Source of the DNA: Glandiceps talaboti
Lineage: Eukaryota; Hemichordata; Enteropneusta; Spengelidae
Length of the DNA: 64,000 bases
Reading direction: 5' to 3'
Assembly: GCF_964340395.1 (NCBI RefSeq)
Contig: NC_135554.1
Location: 1,882,501-1,946,500 of the forward strand
Made by a program: the position numbers and the translations under genes. The notes beneath the pieces were generated by a model. That model searched no databases. It was not told where the DNA came from and saw nothing but the letters and a program-made list of their open reading frames with translations. The first letter of the stretch is position 1. Each line of letters starts with the position of its first letter. Below are positions 1 through 12,108 of this stretch, one piece after another.

Positions 1-962
1 TGATACATTATGAAATATTGTAGACTGGAATCCATGCTAACAACCGGATGGCATAGATTTATGGTTGGAATCCATGCTAACAACAGGATAGCATAGATTT
101 ATGGTTGTGAGTGTCAATGCCAATTTGAGGGGTTTTCAACCATGCTATGGGAAAGTATCTACTTTCATTGCATGGAGTGCATACTGGAAATTGAATGGGA
201 AAGTAGTATGTGTATAGGTGACATGTACATATACATATGTGAGTGTACACTTTCCCAATTATACATGTATTGAGGACAGCAGACAGTTCTCACGCTGACC
301 CCAGACTTCTAGTCACATGTTAGCAGACTTTAACAAATGCCACATAGTTCCACAACTAGCAGTAGAAGGTCTTTGACAAGTTCAACTGACCCTAAGACCG
401 TTGGTCTGAGACTGAACCTATTTATGGGTTGTTTGTGAGATTTCTGTGAACTCTGATGAGATAGCGTTATATATAACTGCAGAAGTATTTTTATATCACT
501 GTCAGCTAGCATAGCGGATGTTTTCGCTATTAAACAAGCCTGGGTTTTGGCATCATGCCAACATTGTACACTTGTTGATGTTTAAGGGCTTTATAAAATA
601 GATACTTTGGCCTATTGTGAATAGTGTCTTGTGTTACATAACAAGATTAGGGCCAAACCACAGCTGATACTTTAATAGCAGTACCATGGAGGTATAAGGA
701 ATCTCCCCTTTATATTACCTCCATGGCAGTACTTACAGTTACCAGGTATAATGGAAGTGTGTGCACACTGACAAGGAATGTGGTTTGCTGAAGTTTTAGT
801 TTATATATTCCTTGCCCAGTGGAAATACCAGTAATAGCAATCAGTACTACAATAATACTACAAATACATTGAAACAGATTGTAATTGTCTGTCGTATTCA
901 GTACATTTCTTTTCGAAAGCCACTCTTTAAAATGTTGTCTGTGGAGCATTGTGTATACCAGA
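1..962. other. Unannotated AT-rich sequence
   Basis: No gene recognised. A two-copy direct repeat (ggaatccatgctaacaac) is at 29-46 and 66-83. A hairpin with ccatggaggta / tacctccatgg arms is at 686-726. Confidence 0.5.
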
Positions 963-1878
963 TATTCAGACCCTCTTAATGGTACTGTTGGTCAACATAA
1001 TATTCAGACCCTCTTAATGGTACTGTTGGTCAACATAATATTGAGACCCTCTTAATGGTACTGTTATGGTCAACATAATATTCAGACCCTCTTAATGGTA
1101 CTGTTGGTCAACATAATATTCAGACCCTCTTAATGGTACTGTTGGTCAACACAATATTCAGACCCTCTTAATGGTACTGTTGGTCAACATAATATTGAGA
1201 CCCTCTTAATGGTACTGTTATGGTCAACATAATATTGAGACCCTCTTAATGGTACTGTTGGTCAACATAATATTCAGACCCTCTTAATGGTACTGTTGGT
1301 CAACATTATATTCAGACCCTCTTAATGGTACTGTTGGTCAACATAATATTCAGACCCTCTTAATGGTACTGTTGGTCAACATAATATTGAGACCCTCTTA
1401 ATGGTACTGTTGGTCAACATAATATTCAGACCCTCTTAATGGTACTGTTGGTCAACATAATATTCAGACCCTCTTAATGGTACTGTTGGTCAACATAATA
1501 TTGAGACCCTCTTAATGGTACTGTTGGTCAACATAATATTCAGACCCTCTTAATGGTACTGTTGGTCAACATAATATTGAGACCCTCTTAATGGTACTGT
1601 TATGGTCAACATAATATTGAGACCCTCTTAATGGTACTGTTGGTCAACATAATATTCAGACCCTCTTAATGGTACTGTTGGTCAACATTATATTCAGACC
1701 CTCTTAATGGTACTGTTGGTCAACATAATATTCAGACCCTCTTAATGGTACTGTTGGTCAACATAATATTGAGACCCTCTTAATGGTACTGTTGGTCAAC
1801 ATAATATTCAGACCCTCTTAATGGTACTGTTGGTCAACACAATATTCAGACCCTCTTAATGGTACTGTTGGTCAACAT
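963..1878. repeat. 38-bp minisatellite, about 24 units
   Basis: Unit attcagaccctcttaatggt then actgttggtcaacataat. Four units carry a 3-base insertion (ctgttatggtc) and others ttgagacc. The block from the 41-bp variant onward recurs, indicating block duplication. Confidence 0.97.
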
Positions 1879-2651
1879 TGCATATGTGGACTACAACCAT
1901 ATAACAAAGGGAACATTGTCTAGTTAGGAATGGTTACCATAGCTACCAAGCTTGTTTAATTCTTATGATATAATACATTTAGATTTCTGATAAAGCCTTC
2001 AAGTTTGCAGTCATTATTTCTTTACAGGATTTACTTTTACTTCTGTAATAAATAGATTTTAATAGTTACAGTCTGCCATCAAGTTACTGTCTGCCATCAA
2101 GTTACTGTCTGGCATGAAGGATATCTTTACAATATTGGCCAAACTCGGAATATGTATAAATCACGCAATTGTAGTTTGATTGTTAAAGAATGAAGACACA
2201 CCCAAGTTTGTTGTTATGGCCTTGACATCATGGTACAGGAAGGGCAGTCTGTGGTACCATGGACAAGTAGGAATGAGGTAATACTATTACAATTAGTATA
2301 TGTATATAAGTCCCATCCATAGATCCAAAACTTCACACGCACACCCCCCTCCACACACACTTAATCACATATACTTGATCATAATCATGAACTTATTAAC
2401 ATTGGAATTAGATACATTGCTTCCAATCAAAGAATGATAAACTATTGAAACATTTACATACATTACTTAAGAATGCGTGTCTTTATACATTTACTGAAGG
2501 GTCAAGGGTCAAATCAAAGATGTGCTTCATTTCTGATTAAACTTCAATCGTAACAAATTTCAAATTTGTGCCTCTAACAGTTACCAGGGTTTGTTCTCTT
2601 ATATCACTCTGTATGTCTACCCGTGATATCATCCAATAGACAGGGTTTATT
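1879..2651. other. Unannotated AT-rich sequence
   Basis: No gene recognised. A short triple repeat (agttactgtctgccatca) lies near 2067-2115. Confidence 0.5.
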
Positions 2652-2999
2652 CACAGGGTGCTCAGGCTCATTTAGTTCTGTTTACAAATATAAACAAAAC
2701 AAAATAAACATACAAGTAAACAAACAAACAAAAACAAACAAACAAGTAAACAAACAAACAAAATAAACTGACAAATGAGTAGATACATACATGAGTAAAC
2801 GACAACAAACCAACGAACAACCAAACACTGCCCCCCCCCCGTTCGTTGGTTTGTTGTCGTTTACTCATGTATGTATCTACTCATTTGTCAGTTTATTTTG
2901 TTTGTTTGTTTACTTGTTTTTGTTTGTTTGTTTACTTGTATGTTTATTTTGTTTTGTTTATATTTGTAAACAGAACTAAATGAGCCTGAGCACCCTGTG
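2652..2999. mobile_element. Foldback MITE with central poly-C
   Basis: A 348-bp palindrome. Left end cacagggtgctcaggctcat pairs with atgagcctgagcaccctgtg, and the arms continue almost perfectly to the centre. The centre is a C run (about 2830-2840) with cactgc on one side. Arms are rich in (acaaacaa)n. Confidence 0.88.
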
Positions 3000-3333
3000 G
3001 TTTACATGTATTTGCAAAAATGAATATTGTGTACCCATTCAGTGGCATGTATTATCTAAGTAAACTGTTGTTTGACTGTGCCACTGAGTAGGCAATGTTA
3101 TGATTACCATAGCTAAATCTGCATCAGTGCATCTGGACAAGTTCAATAATGTATCTAAATATATATGTTACAATACTTTATTGTTCATATTTTGATTGGA
3201 AGCACTGAACCATCTGCTCACATACATTTAATAACAAGTAAAACTAATGACATCAAAACTTACATAATTTGTATGTGTATTTTACATATTAATAATAATA
3301 TATGTAACACTGAATCACTGATATGACTCACAA

Positions 3334-3690
3334 AACATGTACACACATGTACACACACACATACATGAACACACACACATGCACACACATAGATACATGA
3401 ACACACTTACATACATGAACACACACACACACACAAGTACACATATATACATACATACATGAACACACATACATACACATGTACACATATACATACATAC
3501 ATGAACACACATACATACACATGTACACACATACATACATACATGAACACACATACATACACATGTACACATATACATACATACATGAACACACATACAT
3601 ACATATGTACACACATACATACATGAACACATATACATGAACACACATACACACACATACATACATACATGAACACATACACATGTACAC
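3334..3690. repeat. (ACAT)n/(CA)n microsatellite
   Basis: Compound cacacatacatacatgaacac repeat. A sister tract is at 5746-5940. The Cys/Val/Met-rich frames it yields are artefacts. Sequence 3000-3333 before it is AT-rich without recognised features. Confidence 0.95.
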
Positions 3691-4154
3691 GTAATAAATG
3701 CCGTCCGGGTAAATGCACGCCGACGTAGGAGGCGTGTATTGCCAGGATGGCATTTATCTTGTACTCCGGCTAATAATTCGATGGTGTCATATTCTTCCCA
3801 GGAAAAACTCCATACACTCATTGTTTATGTTTTGATTTTCGATGAGACACCCTGACGCCAACGTGACTTCCAATCGAAGCTGACACGTCAACAAACTGGA
3901 TACACGCCTGTGTCAACATTCAATGTCACACACGTATATCGCTATGTTGCACAACGAAAATAGCAATTACATCCCAATGGACAGAGTATTTCATACCACT
4001 ATGTATTTGCTTGATATTATTACGCAGGACATTCATACTACAAACTACTCAATACAATCACATCCATCATGTGTATGCACCTAGTGATATGAAATTTAAT
4101 CGCCACTGATAAAACAAAACATGGCTACTGACATCAAAAATACCGCCAATGGCG

Positions 4155-5109
4155 TTGTAGCACAACTGTAGTTTTTAAAAATGTTTATCCATATGGTAGT
4201 CCATGCTAACAATAAGTGTTCATTTGGTGAATGACTATCCAGTTGCCTATCCAACCATGTTGCTATTTTTTCGATATATGCTATCATTTGGCTGTTGCTA
4301 TGGACGTGGTCTTGTTGCTAGGCATATTTACATACATTTTTTGAATGTTTATTCAATTGTCTATTAATCCCCATTGTTATCTTTGCAATGTATGTGATCA
4401 TTTGGCTGTTGCTATGGGCGTGGTCATGGTTCCTACGGTATTTGCATACATTTTTTGAATGTTTACTCATTTGCCTACCAGATGATGTTGTTATTTGACC
4501 AAAATATACTGCCATTTGGTTGTTGCTAAGGGCGTGGTCATGGTCGCTAGGGCCAATTTTGTCAAAATGTTTTGAAGAATAACACTCAGAAATATCTCAC
4601 CAAGTTTCAGACTCAGTGACCAAGTACTTTTTGAGATATAAGTTTTTGACCAAAAATGAACATTTTTACACCTAATTTGCATATCACTCATGGAATCATG
4701 GTATGCTTAATATTTCTTTGTCCATACATCCCTAGATACATTCCCATTAAATTTCAGCCCAATCTGCTCAGTATTTTTGGAATTATAGATTTTTAACCAA
4801 ACAGACACATTTTTAGCCTATCATATTTAGCATATCACTGATGGAATCATCCCATCATGAACAAATCTAACTTTACACCCCCTTAAGAATGTTCCCACCA
4901 AATTTCGCACCAATCTGCCCAGTAGTTTCTGAGTTTAAGTTTTTTGACCAAAAATCACATTTTTTGACCCAAATCACACACCTGTGATGCGATCATTTTG
5001 ATTTGAACAATTTCCCAACTAGACACCCAAGGTAATGGACCCACCAAATATCGTGGCAATCGGTTCAGTGGTTTTTGACTTTAAGTTGTTTACACACACA
5101 CACACACAT

Positions 5110-5144
<35 letters not shown>

Positions 5145-5205
5145 GACAGACAGATGCCGGGCGATCCCTATAGCACTACTGAACCTCAGTTCAGTTGTGC
5201 TACAA
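4155..5205 (+). mobile_element. Dispersed non-autonomous element, TIR TTGTAGCACAACTG (copy A)
   Basis: Inverted ends TTGTAGCACAACTG (4155-4168) and CAGTTGTGCTACAA (5192-5205). The interior has ttggctgttgctatgggcgt blocks, then ccaaatttcgcaccaatctg blocks, then (CA)n and agacagacagacag before the right end. Related pieces are at 6424-7076, 27832-28200 and 31870-34330. No ORF of substance. Confidence 0.75.
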
Positions 5206-5745
5206 ATACAACTTTCAGCGAAATTGTGTATCTGTGTCTATTAAACAAGACTAGCGTAAAGAAACAGCATATTGATTACATGCAAACGAAATACACCATT
5301 CAAACTTTTGAAATGTCGTGTATTACGAAGCAATAGTAGTACCGTCTACCTCTTGCAAGTTGTAGTAAAATACACCATTCAAACTACAATGCACTCCCTG
5401 CCATTATACCGTCTACCTTGCAAGTACAAGTTGTAGTATGTGTATTTTATTCACCTTCTAAATACACTCTGAGGTAATGTTTATTATTACGAAAATAGTG
5501 TTCAACTTGTGAACGGAAGTCTTATCTGTTCAGTCACAGTAAGGGGTCATGTTTTTGTTATGATTGTCTGCGTCTAATCACTCTTCCCTGGATGCCATTA
5601 ATTGGATCTCATACACAGAAAATACACTCCCGCCACCGACATTTGATAAATTTGCTACTCTGCTGATACACAGGTCTTCACGCTTTTCCCTGATTGGTCA
5701 ATAGCCTCATTTGTAACTGTCAGTCGACATTTAACGCCCACGCCG
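5206..5745. other. Unannotated sequence
   Basis: A short duplication (aaatacaccattcaaact) at 5289 and 5368. Nothing else recognised. Confidence 0.5.
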
Positions 5746-5940
5746 GTGTACAAACATACATACATGAACACACATACACACATATACATACATGTACACA
5801 TATATACATGAACACACACACATACATACATGAACACATACAAACATGTACACACATACATACATGAACACACACATACATGAACACATACATGCATGAA
5901 CACATGTACATGTACACACAAATACACACACACACACATT
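5746..5940. repeat. (ACAT)n microsatellite
   Basis: The same cacacatacatacatgaacac composition and orientation as 3334-3690. Confidence 0.93.
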
Positions 5941-6423
5941 GCACCTGATAATATGGGGTATACACTTGAATAGAGTCTCTATGCATTATAGGTTTTGAAT
6001 TAAACAGTAAATATTTATGTTAACTATAAATATGGCTATCATTCAGCATGTCATAAAACAAAGTGATGTGCATATGTCTCATGTTATATGTCACCTTTGT
6101 GCCAGGTTTGACTGAAACTGGATATTTCACGTAAGAGAAATTACATACTACTGATGGATGGATGGACTGGTGCATTCATTCATTAACAATATAAATTTGG
6201 ACCATTTGCCATTAGAATTGATTTATTCTGCAATTCAGTACAAAAATTACTTCTTCCTGTACATTGAGTTTAAATCATGATTTGAAATCTTACAATGAAA
6301 CACAACAAATATACTGTACACACACAAAAAAAAAACATTACAGAATTACAATGGATTGTAAAAAAGGAAAATTATAACAATACGACATTGTTGTCATTAT
6401 CTTAAAAAATAGTGCCAATGGTG
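5941..6423. other. Unannotated AT-rich sequence
   Basis: Nothing recognised. Confidence 0.5.
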
Positions 6424-7076
6424 TCTTAGCATAACTGTACAGTTTTTAGAAATACTTATCCACAAGTTGATCCATGCTAGATATAGGTGTTCAATATGCT
6501 GAATGATTATGCAATTGCCTATCCAGCCCTGTTGTTACCTTTACCACATCATCACTTGGCTGTTGCTATGGGCATGGTCTTGTTGCTATGCACATTTGCA
6601 TACATTTTTTGAAAGATTATTCACTTGTCTTAATCCCTGTTATCTTTGCAATATATGCAATCATTTGGCTGTTGCTATGGGCATGGTCTTGTTGCTAGGC
6701 ATATTTGCAAAGATTGTTTGAATGTTTGTTCAATTGGCGTTATCTTTGTGATATACACCACCATTTGGGGCTGTAGTTATGGGCATGGTCTTGTTGCTAG
6801 GGATATTTGCATACATTTCTTTAATGTTTACTCACTTGCCTACCAGATGATTTTGTTATTTTAGCAAATTATTCTGGCATTTGTTTGTTTGTAAGGGCAT
6901 GGTCATGGTTGCTAGGACCAATTGTGTCAACATTTTTAAACAACATTTGGAGAATAACATGTCTAGAAACATCTCACCAAATTTCAGCCCCACTGACCAA
7001 GTACTACCAAGTACAGACAGACAGACACTGCATCATGCATATAGCACTACTGAACCTATCAGTCCAGTTGTGTTAC
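6424..7076 (+). mobile_element. Dispersed non-autonomous element (copy B, shorter)
   Basis: Decayed ends cttagcataactgta and cagttgtgttacaa. The interior shares ttggctgttgctatgggcat with copy A but lacks its middle 400 bases. Confidence 0.7.
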
Positions 7077-7105
7077 AAACAGTTACTGTGCCTTAACTAC
7101 TCAAT

Positions 7106-7248
7106 ACAGTTCAGTGACTGGACCATACAGTTCAGTGACTGGACCATACAGTTCAGTGACTGGACCATACAGTTCAGTGACTGGACCATACAGTTCAGTT
7201 CAGTGACTGGACCATACAGTTCAGTTCAGTGACTGGACCATACAGTTC
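7106..7248. repeat. 21-bp tandem repeat, about 6 units
   Basis: Unit ttcagtgactggaccatacag. The last two units carry an extra ttcag. Confidence 0.95.
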
Positions 7249-7479
7249 CAAATAAAGTATACAAGTCACTTATATAGCTAGGTTTTGTAGTTATTCAGTT
7301 AGGTCCTGAGTGCCTTCTAATGATAGCCAAAATTTTGTTGTTGTGGGTCAGTATGATAAAAACTGGCATTTCTTTTTGAGTCACCACATAGTAAGAGATA
7401 GCAGAACACCAAATTTTGGTGCGTCACTAGAAATTGTGTGCATCAGTGATGCGTTAAATTGGCTTAGAGAGCACACTGA

Positions 7480-7878
7480 CAGTTATTCTATTGAGTTAGG
7501 TCTTGTAATATACAGTTATTGAGTTAGGTCAAGATTGTATACAGTTATTGAGTTAGGTCAAGATTGTATACAGTTATTGAGTTAGGGCTTGTATACAGTT
7601 ATTGAGTTAGGTCTTGTATACAGTTATTGAGTTAGGTCTTGTATATAGTTATTGAGTTAGGTTTTGTATACAGTTATAGAGTTAGCTCTTGTATACAGTT
7701 ATTGAGTTAGGGCTTGTATACAGTTATTGAGTTAGGTCTTGTATACAGTTATTGAGTTAGGTCTTGTATACAGTTATTGAGTTAGGTCTTGTATAAAGTT
7801 ATTGAGTTAGGTCTTGTATACAGTTATTGAGTTAGGTCTTGTATACAGTTATTGAGTTAAGTCTTGTATAGTTATTAA
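7480..7878. repeat. 25-bp tandem repeat, about 16 units
   Basis: Unit gtatacagttattgagttag then gtctt, with variants gtcaagatt and ggctt. The 7879-8434 stretch that follows is AT-rich with nothing recognised. Confidence 0.95.
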
Positions 7879-8434
7879 ATCTATATATAAACTAGACGAT
7901 CTAACTACATAATATGAATATCATGTATATATTCTTATATTTCAAATACACCTTGCTCTCTACATATACATTGTGCTATTTCTATTACAAAGTAACTCTT
8001 TCTAAACTTCTAAAACTTGTTGAATACAAACCCAAAATTTTGAAAGTTAAGTATCTCTCCATTTACATGTAAAGAGTTCAAGCTAAAAAGGAGTCAATTA
8101 TTAAAAGTTTTCAGTCAAAATGTTCATGGGTAAATAATCTTATTAGAAATATCACAAATTGAAAACGGCAGTCAACATTTTGTTCTACTTAGAAAGTTGA
8201 AATTTATGACTTTGCAAACTTGCATATATTTGGTTCTCTATTTTGAAGGCACATCTAGAAATATAATTAGCATTTCTTCTTCTTCTTCTTTTTCTTTTTT
8301 AAAATTAAATTTGATATGCAGAAGGGCATTACTTGGTATATATGTATACAAGAGTCTAACAAGGCAATGTAAATATCAATTTATCATCATCACACTTTTC
8401 TTACATAAAACTTGGTATGTTCCATCTATGTTAG

Positions 8435-8572
8435 CATGTGTAGGACCAGGCTACTATTTAGCAATTCCTAGGGGTAATTTGCTGAAGCACCAAATGGTAT
8501 CCTACTATGATAGGACCAGTAAAAGATGGGTCAAAGGTCAAATTACTAGATTACTAGATGTAGAACAACTAG
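8435..8572 (+). CDS. Possible coding exon of an unidentified convergent gene
   Basis: On the plus strand, facing the TESK 3' end, a compact open segment reads VGPGYYLAIPRGNLLKHQMV and continues SYYDRTSKRWVKGQITRLLD. It looks like folded protein, unlike the AT-rich low-complexity frame before it. A pyrimidine-rich stretch ending ctatgttag (alternative tgtgtag at 8443) could be the acceptor, and CTAG|GTAAAT at 8573 could be the donor. If not spliced, the frame ends at TGA 8587-8589, with AATAAA 52 bases later. I do not recognise the family. It could instead be a transposon fragment. Confidence 0.3.
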
Positions 8573-8640
8573 GTAAATATCTTGGCTGATAGCCTATGTA
8601 AGTACTTAAGTACAACAGTTCATCCTTCAGATGATTTGGT

Positions 8641-8646
8641 AATAAA
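8641..8646 (+). terminator. Candidate polyadenylation signal AATAAA, plus strand
   Basis: AATAAA about 52 bases after the in-frame stop of the plus-strand candidate exon and just before the opposing TESK stop codon. It fits a convergent transcript end, but a hexamer in AT-rich DNA is weak evidence. Confidence 0.25.
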
Positions 8647-8693
8647 GTTATGTTTGCCTACCACTAAGTAAAGTCTTGTCATCACACCAGCAG

Positions 8694-9469
8694 TTACTTA
8701 AATCCTTCAAAGTCTAAGGACTGTTTTGCTGATAGCACACAACTTTCCGTACTTCTTCCGCTACTATGCTGCAGATCAGGAGATCTTGTTTCCTTGCATC
8801 TTCTGTTCTCTGGAATGCTAATAGTAATTTCAGTAATCCGTTCTACATCCTCATCACACAATGAACTCAGACCAGAATCCAATCTCCATCCACCACCAGA
8901 CGGTTCCCTTGCAAATTCAAGTCCAGGTTTCAGAGACATTTCATTTGAATCTCCTTTGTCATTTGATGTTGTTTCATTTTGCTCTTCATATAAGTTTATT
9001 AATCCACCTCGGCCTGATACTTTAGTTTTGTTTCCACTTACACCATAATGAAATGAAAAAGAATATGCTGATGATGAAGATGACATTGAATCACTTGATG
9101 AATTACTACTCCGTCGGTGGAATATTGGCGACGATGGCAGTGATTGTGATCTGTGTCTTTCATGTGAATTCCAATGTTCAACGTTCATAGTAAGTTCTTC
9201 AGTAAATACAGGAGAGGAAGGTGGTGTAGGTGGTGAGTTTGTGTTTAATATAGATGTAAAGTCAGTCTCCACACTCACTAGTTTTGTTCTTCCTCCTTTC
9301 AGATATGGAGTATCAAATGGATTCACTTTTCCAGGTGTTGGTGCTGGAATAATTCTTGGAGAAGTACATCTTTCTGAATTGCTCCGCAGTAATGGGTTAA
9401 GGGTAATAGGTGACTTTGGAGGTGATGGTGTACCTGACTCCGATTTGGCTCTCTTATGGCCTCTAAATC
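8694..9469 (-). CDS. TESK: TESK-like kinase, terminal coding exon (Ser/Pro-rich tail)
   Basis: The last coding exon, 776 bp, opens after acceptor tgttgttacag and ends at TAA (8696-8694). It adds about 257 residues of low-complexity, non-catalytic tail. It starts FRGHKRAKSESGTPSPPKSP, then carries LLRSNSERC, a RSxS context of the type bound by 14-3-3 proteins. A serine-rich block (SSNSSSDSMSSSSSAYSFSF) follows, then an acidic patch, and the end is FEGFK. Vertebrate TESK1/2 also have long Ser/Pro-rich tails, and TESK1 is reported to bind 14-3-3 and Sprouty through its C-terminal part. The kinase origin is inferred from exact phase continuity with the previous exon, not from tail similarity. I saw no AATAAA on this strand just downstream. 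Confidence 0.82.
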
Positions 9470-9701
9470 CTGTAACAACAAGAAAGATGAAATAGTCAAA
9501 ACATTGCATGTATGCCATCAATCCTGTAATAACTGCAATGTACTAGCTTACAGAGAAACAAAGCAAGTCTTCTATGTTCAAAGCAGTCAATACTAAAGAG
9601 CTTGTAATTTTGTAGTATGTAATCAGTCATTTTATAGTACACAATTGTTATTAATATAAATTTTATAAATTTATCAATGTATTGGTCACAGAATGAAAGG
9701 T

Positions 9702-10690
9702 TTTACTTGTACTATATTACTGGCCTTTCATAAACACTATATACCTAGTACTAAATGATTTACTTGTACTATATTACAGGCCTTTCATAAACACTGTATA
9801 CCTAGTACTAAATGATTTACTTGTACTATATTACAGGCCTTTCATAAACACTGTATACCTAGTACTAAATTATTTACTTGTACTATATCACAGGCCTTTC
9901 ATAAACACTGTATACCTAGTACTAAATGATTTACTTGTACTATATTACTGGCCTTTCATAAACACTGTATACCTAGTACTAAATGATTTACTTGTACTAT
10001 ATTACAGGCCTTTCATAAACACTGTATACCTAGTACTAAATGATTTACTTGTACTATATTACAGGCCTTTCATAAACACTATATACCTAGTACTAAATGA
10101 TTTACTTGTACTATATCACAGGCCTTTCATAAACACTGTATACCTAGTACTAAATTATTTACTTGTACTATATTACAGGCCTTTCATAAACACTGTATAC
10201 CTAGTACTAAATGATTTACTTGTACTATATTACAGGCCTTTCATAAACACTGTATACCTAGTACTAAATGATTTACTTGTACTATATTACAGGCCTTTCA
10301 TAAACACTATATACCTAGTACTAAATGATTTACTTGTACTATATTACTGGCCTTTCATAAACACTATATACCTAGTACTAAATGATTTACTTGTACTATA
10401 TTACTGGCCTTTCATAAACACTATATATCTAGTACTAAATGATTTACTTGTACTATATTACAGGCCTTTCATAAACACTATATATCTAGTACTAAATGAT
10501 TTACTTGTACTATATTACAGGCCTTTCATAAACACTATATACCTAGTACTAAATGATTTACTTGTACTATATTACTGGCCTTTCATAAACACTATATATC
10601 TAGTACTAAACGATTTACTTGTACTATATTACTGGCCTTTCATAAACACTATATATCTAGTACTAAATGATTTACTTGTACTATATTAAA
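9702..10690. repeat. 57-bp minisatellite, left block (about 17 units)
   Basis: Unit gatttacttgtactatatta, then caggcctttcataaacactg, then tatacctagtactaaat, 57 bp, in the intron before the last TESK exon and starting about 230 bp from its acceptor. Units alternate between tattaCAGgcc and tattaCTGgcc. On the plus strand each unit carries TACTAAAT followed 20-25 bases later by TATTACAG, resembling a branch point and 3' splice site antisense to TESK. The left block favours TGTATACC variants, the right block TATATATC. Confidence 0.97.
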
Positions 10691-12108
10691 CAGGGCTCGA
10701 AATTCGCGGTAGTCCCGCGTCCACAGACTACCAATGTTTGTCTCTGGGCTACCAAATTATGTGAGTGGTAGCCCAATTGGGCTACTAAGTTTTGGATGAG
10801 GTCGCAGTCCTGTGGGACGTGTTCTCGCCAAAATTAGCGTCAAAATATGTGCGTCTTTTCCAAATTTGCATCCACACTACATCATGTATATCAAATGTAC
10901 ATGAAATACATGTACACTGTACACGTCATTCTTCCGTTCATCGTATACACAGCTTGTACTTCCAAAATGTCACAACAAAACATTTATATGCAACAATATT
11001 CTGTATAGAGATTTAATGTTATCTTTCTGTACTTTCAATTTCCCATGGTTATCACTCTCTGGAAATCTGCTCTCCGGCCCGGGCCCTTCCGGTTCTTCTC
11101 GAGTCGGAGTACAGTACACTCTCGGTACAGCACTGCTGCAGTAACTAAATTCCATCACATGAATGACAGCTTTAACTTTCAACTTGACAGAGACACAGTT
11201 GTAATGGTGTTTGATAAAATTTTATGCTGATGAGAACTGTTAACTTGGTATACACCTACAGATTCGTTTATTCTTGAACGATGCCTAAAACATTCCGTGT
11301 GTAAACCACGCTCACGCAACCCCTGAGAACATGCAGTGGTGAATGGTAAATTCACGTAATGCATTCGATCTAGTAGTACTAGCAAAGCTCAAAAGAAAGT
11401 TGAAGTTTTAGTGAGAATGAAATGGTGACATGATCATTTGAATTTATCTGAGTGAAGTTTTCAGCATGGACCGTCTGCTGATGTGGTCTTAGACTCTGTT
11501 TGATTATGTCTTCGCCCATGAATGGAAGGGGCTTTGCCGTAATGGTCGTCATGTATTAATACAAATCCTGTCTAACCCGTCTGTTAATAAGTAACCAATC
11601 AGGTGGATAGATAATGATAACAGCACATAGTTTCTAAACTACCCAAGACGTAGTTTCCACATCAGGAAATGGCCATGGGGCTTATGAAACTGTTTATACG
11701 TTTTCCATACGTTGAATCATATTCATATTTTACAGGTCTCACTGCACCAAGAGATTTAGATAATAGTTACAAGTACGAACTGCGACTACATGTTTTTTCT
11801 TCATTGCAATGATAACCGTACATTGTAACAGAAAGCCTCATACGGCCCCTCTTTATGACACGTCCCCAGAGACACATACATGCAAAAAATTGCGTTCCCA
11901 ATGTCAAATATGGCATGAAATACACACAAATAACGTGTTATTCAATCAGTCATCAAATTCAATACATCATATAGTTACATATATACACAGACACCATTAA
12001 TTTAGGAATGCATGCATATGGGCTACCAGTCACTGCTCTCGAGCTACCAAATTTTAAAGATGGTAGCCCACTTGGGCTACCAAGAAAAAACCCGAATTTC
12101 GAGCCCTG
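10691..12108 (+). mobile_element. Non-autonomous DNA transposon, TIR CAGGGCTCGAAATTCG, inside the 57-bp array
   Basis: A 1418-bp insert with perfect 16-bp terminal inverted repeats at 10691-10706 and 12093-12108. Subterminal copies of a gggctacc/ggtagccc motif lie at both ends. The flanking array shows TATTA at 10684-10688 and again at 12109-12113, with two extra A bases on the left, suggesting a 5-bp duplication. The 57-bp array resumes at once on the right. It is the same family as 58462-59710 in opposite orientation. No transposase-like ORF is seen. Confidence 0.87.

Noticed and set aside
963-1878. CRISPR array (also considered for all other arrays)
   Set aside because: Units are contiguous with no variable spacers, and the context is eukaryotic with introns.
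3315-3821. Cys/Val/Met-rich ORFs, also at 5655-5986
   Set aside because: Translations of (ACAT)n/(CA)n microsatellites.
9241-9495. Plus-strand ORFs opposite the last TESK exon (8794-9048, 9241-9495)
   Set aside because: Antisense shadows of the coding exon.
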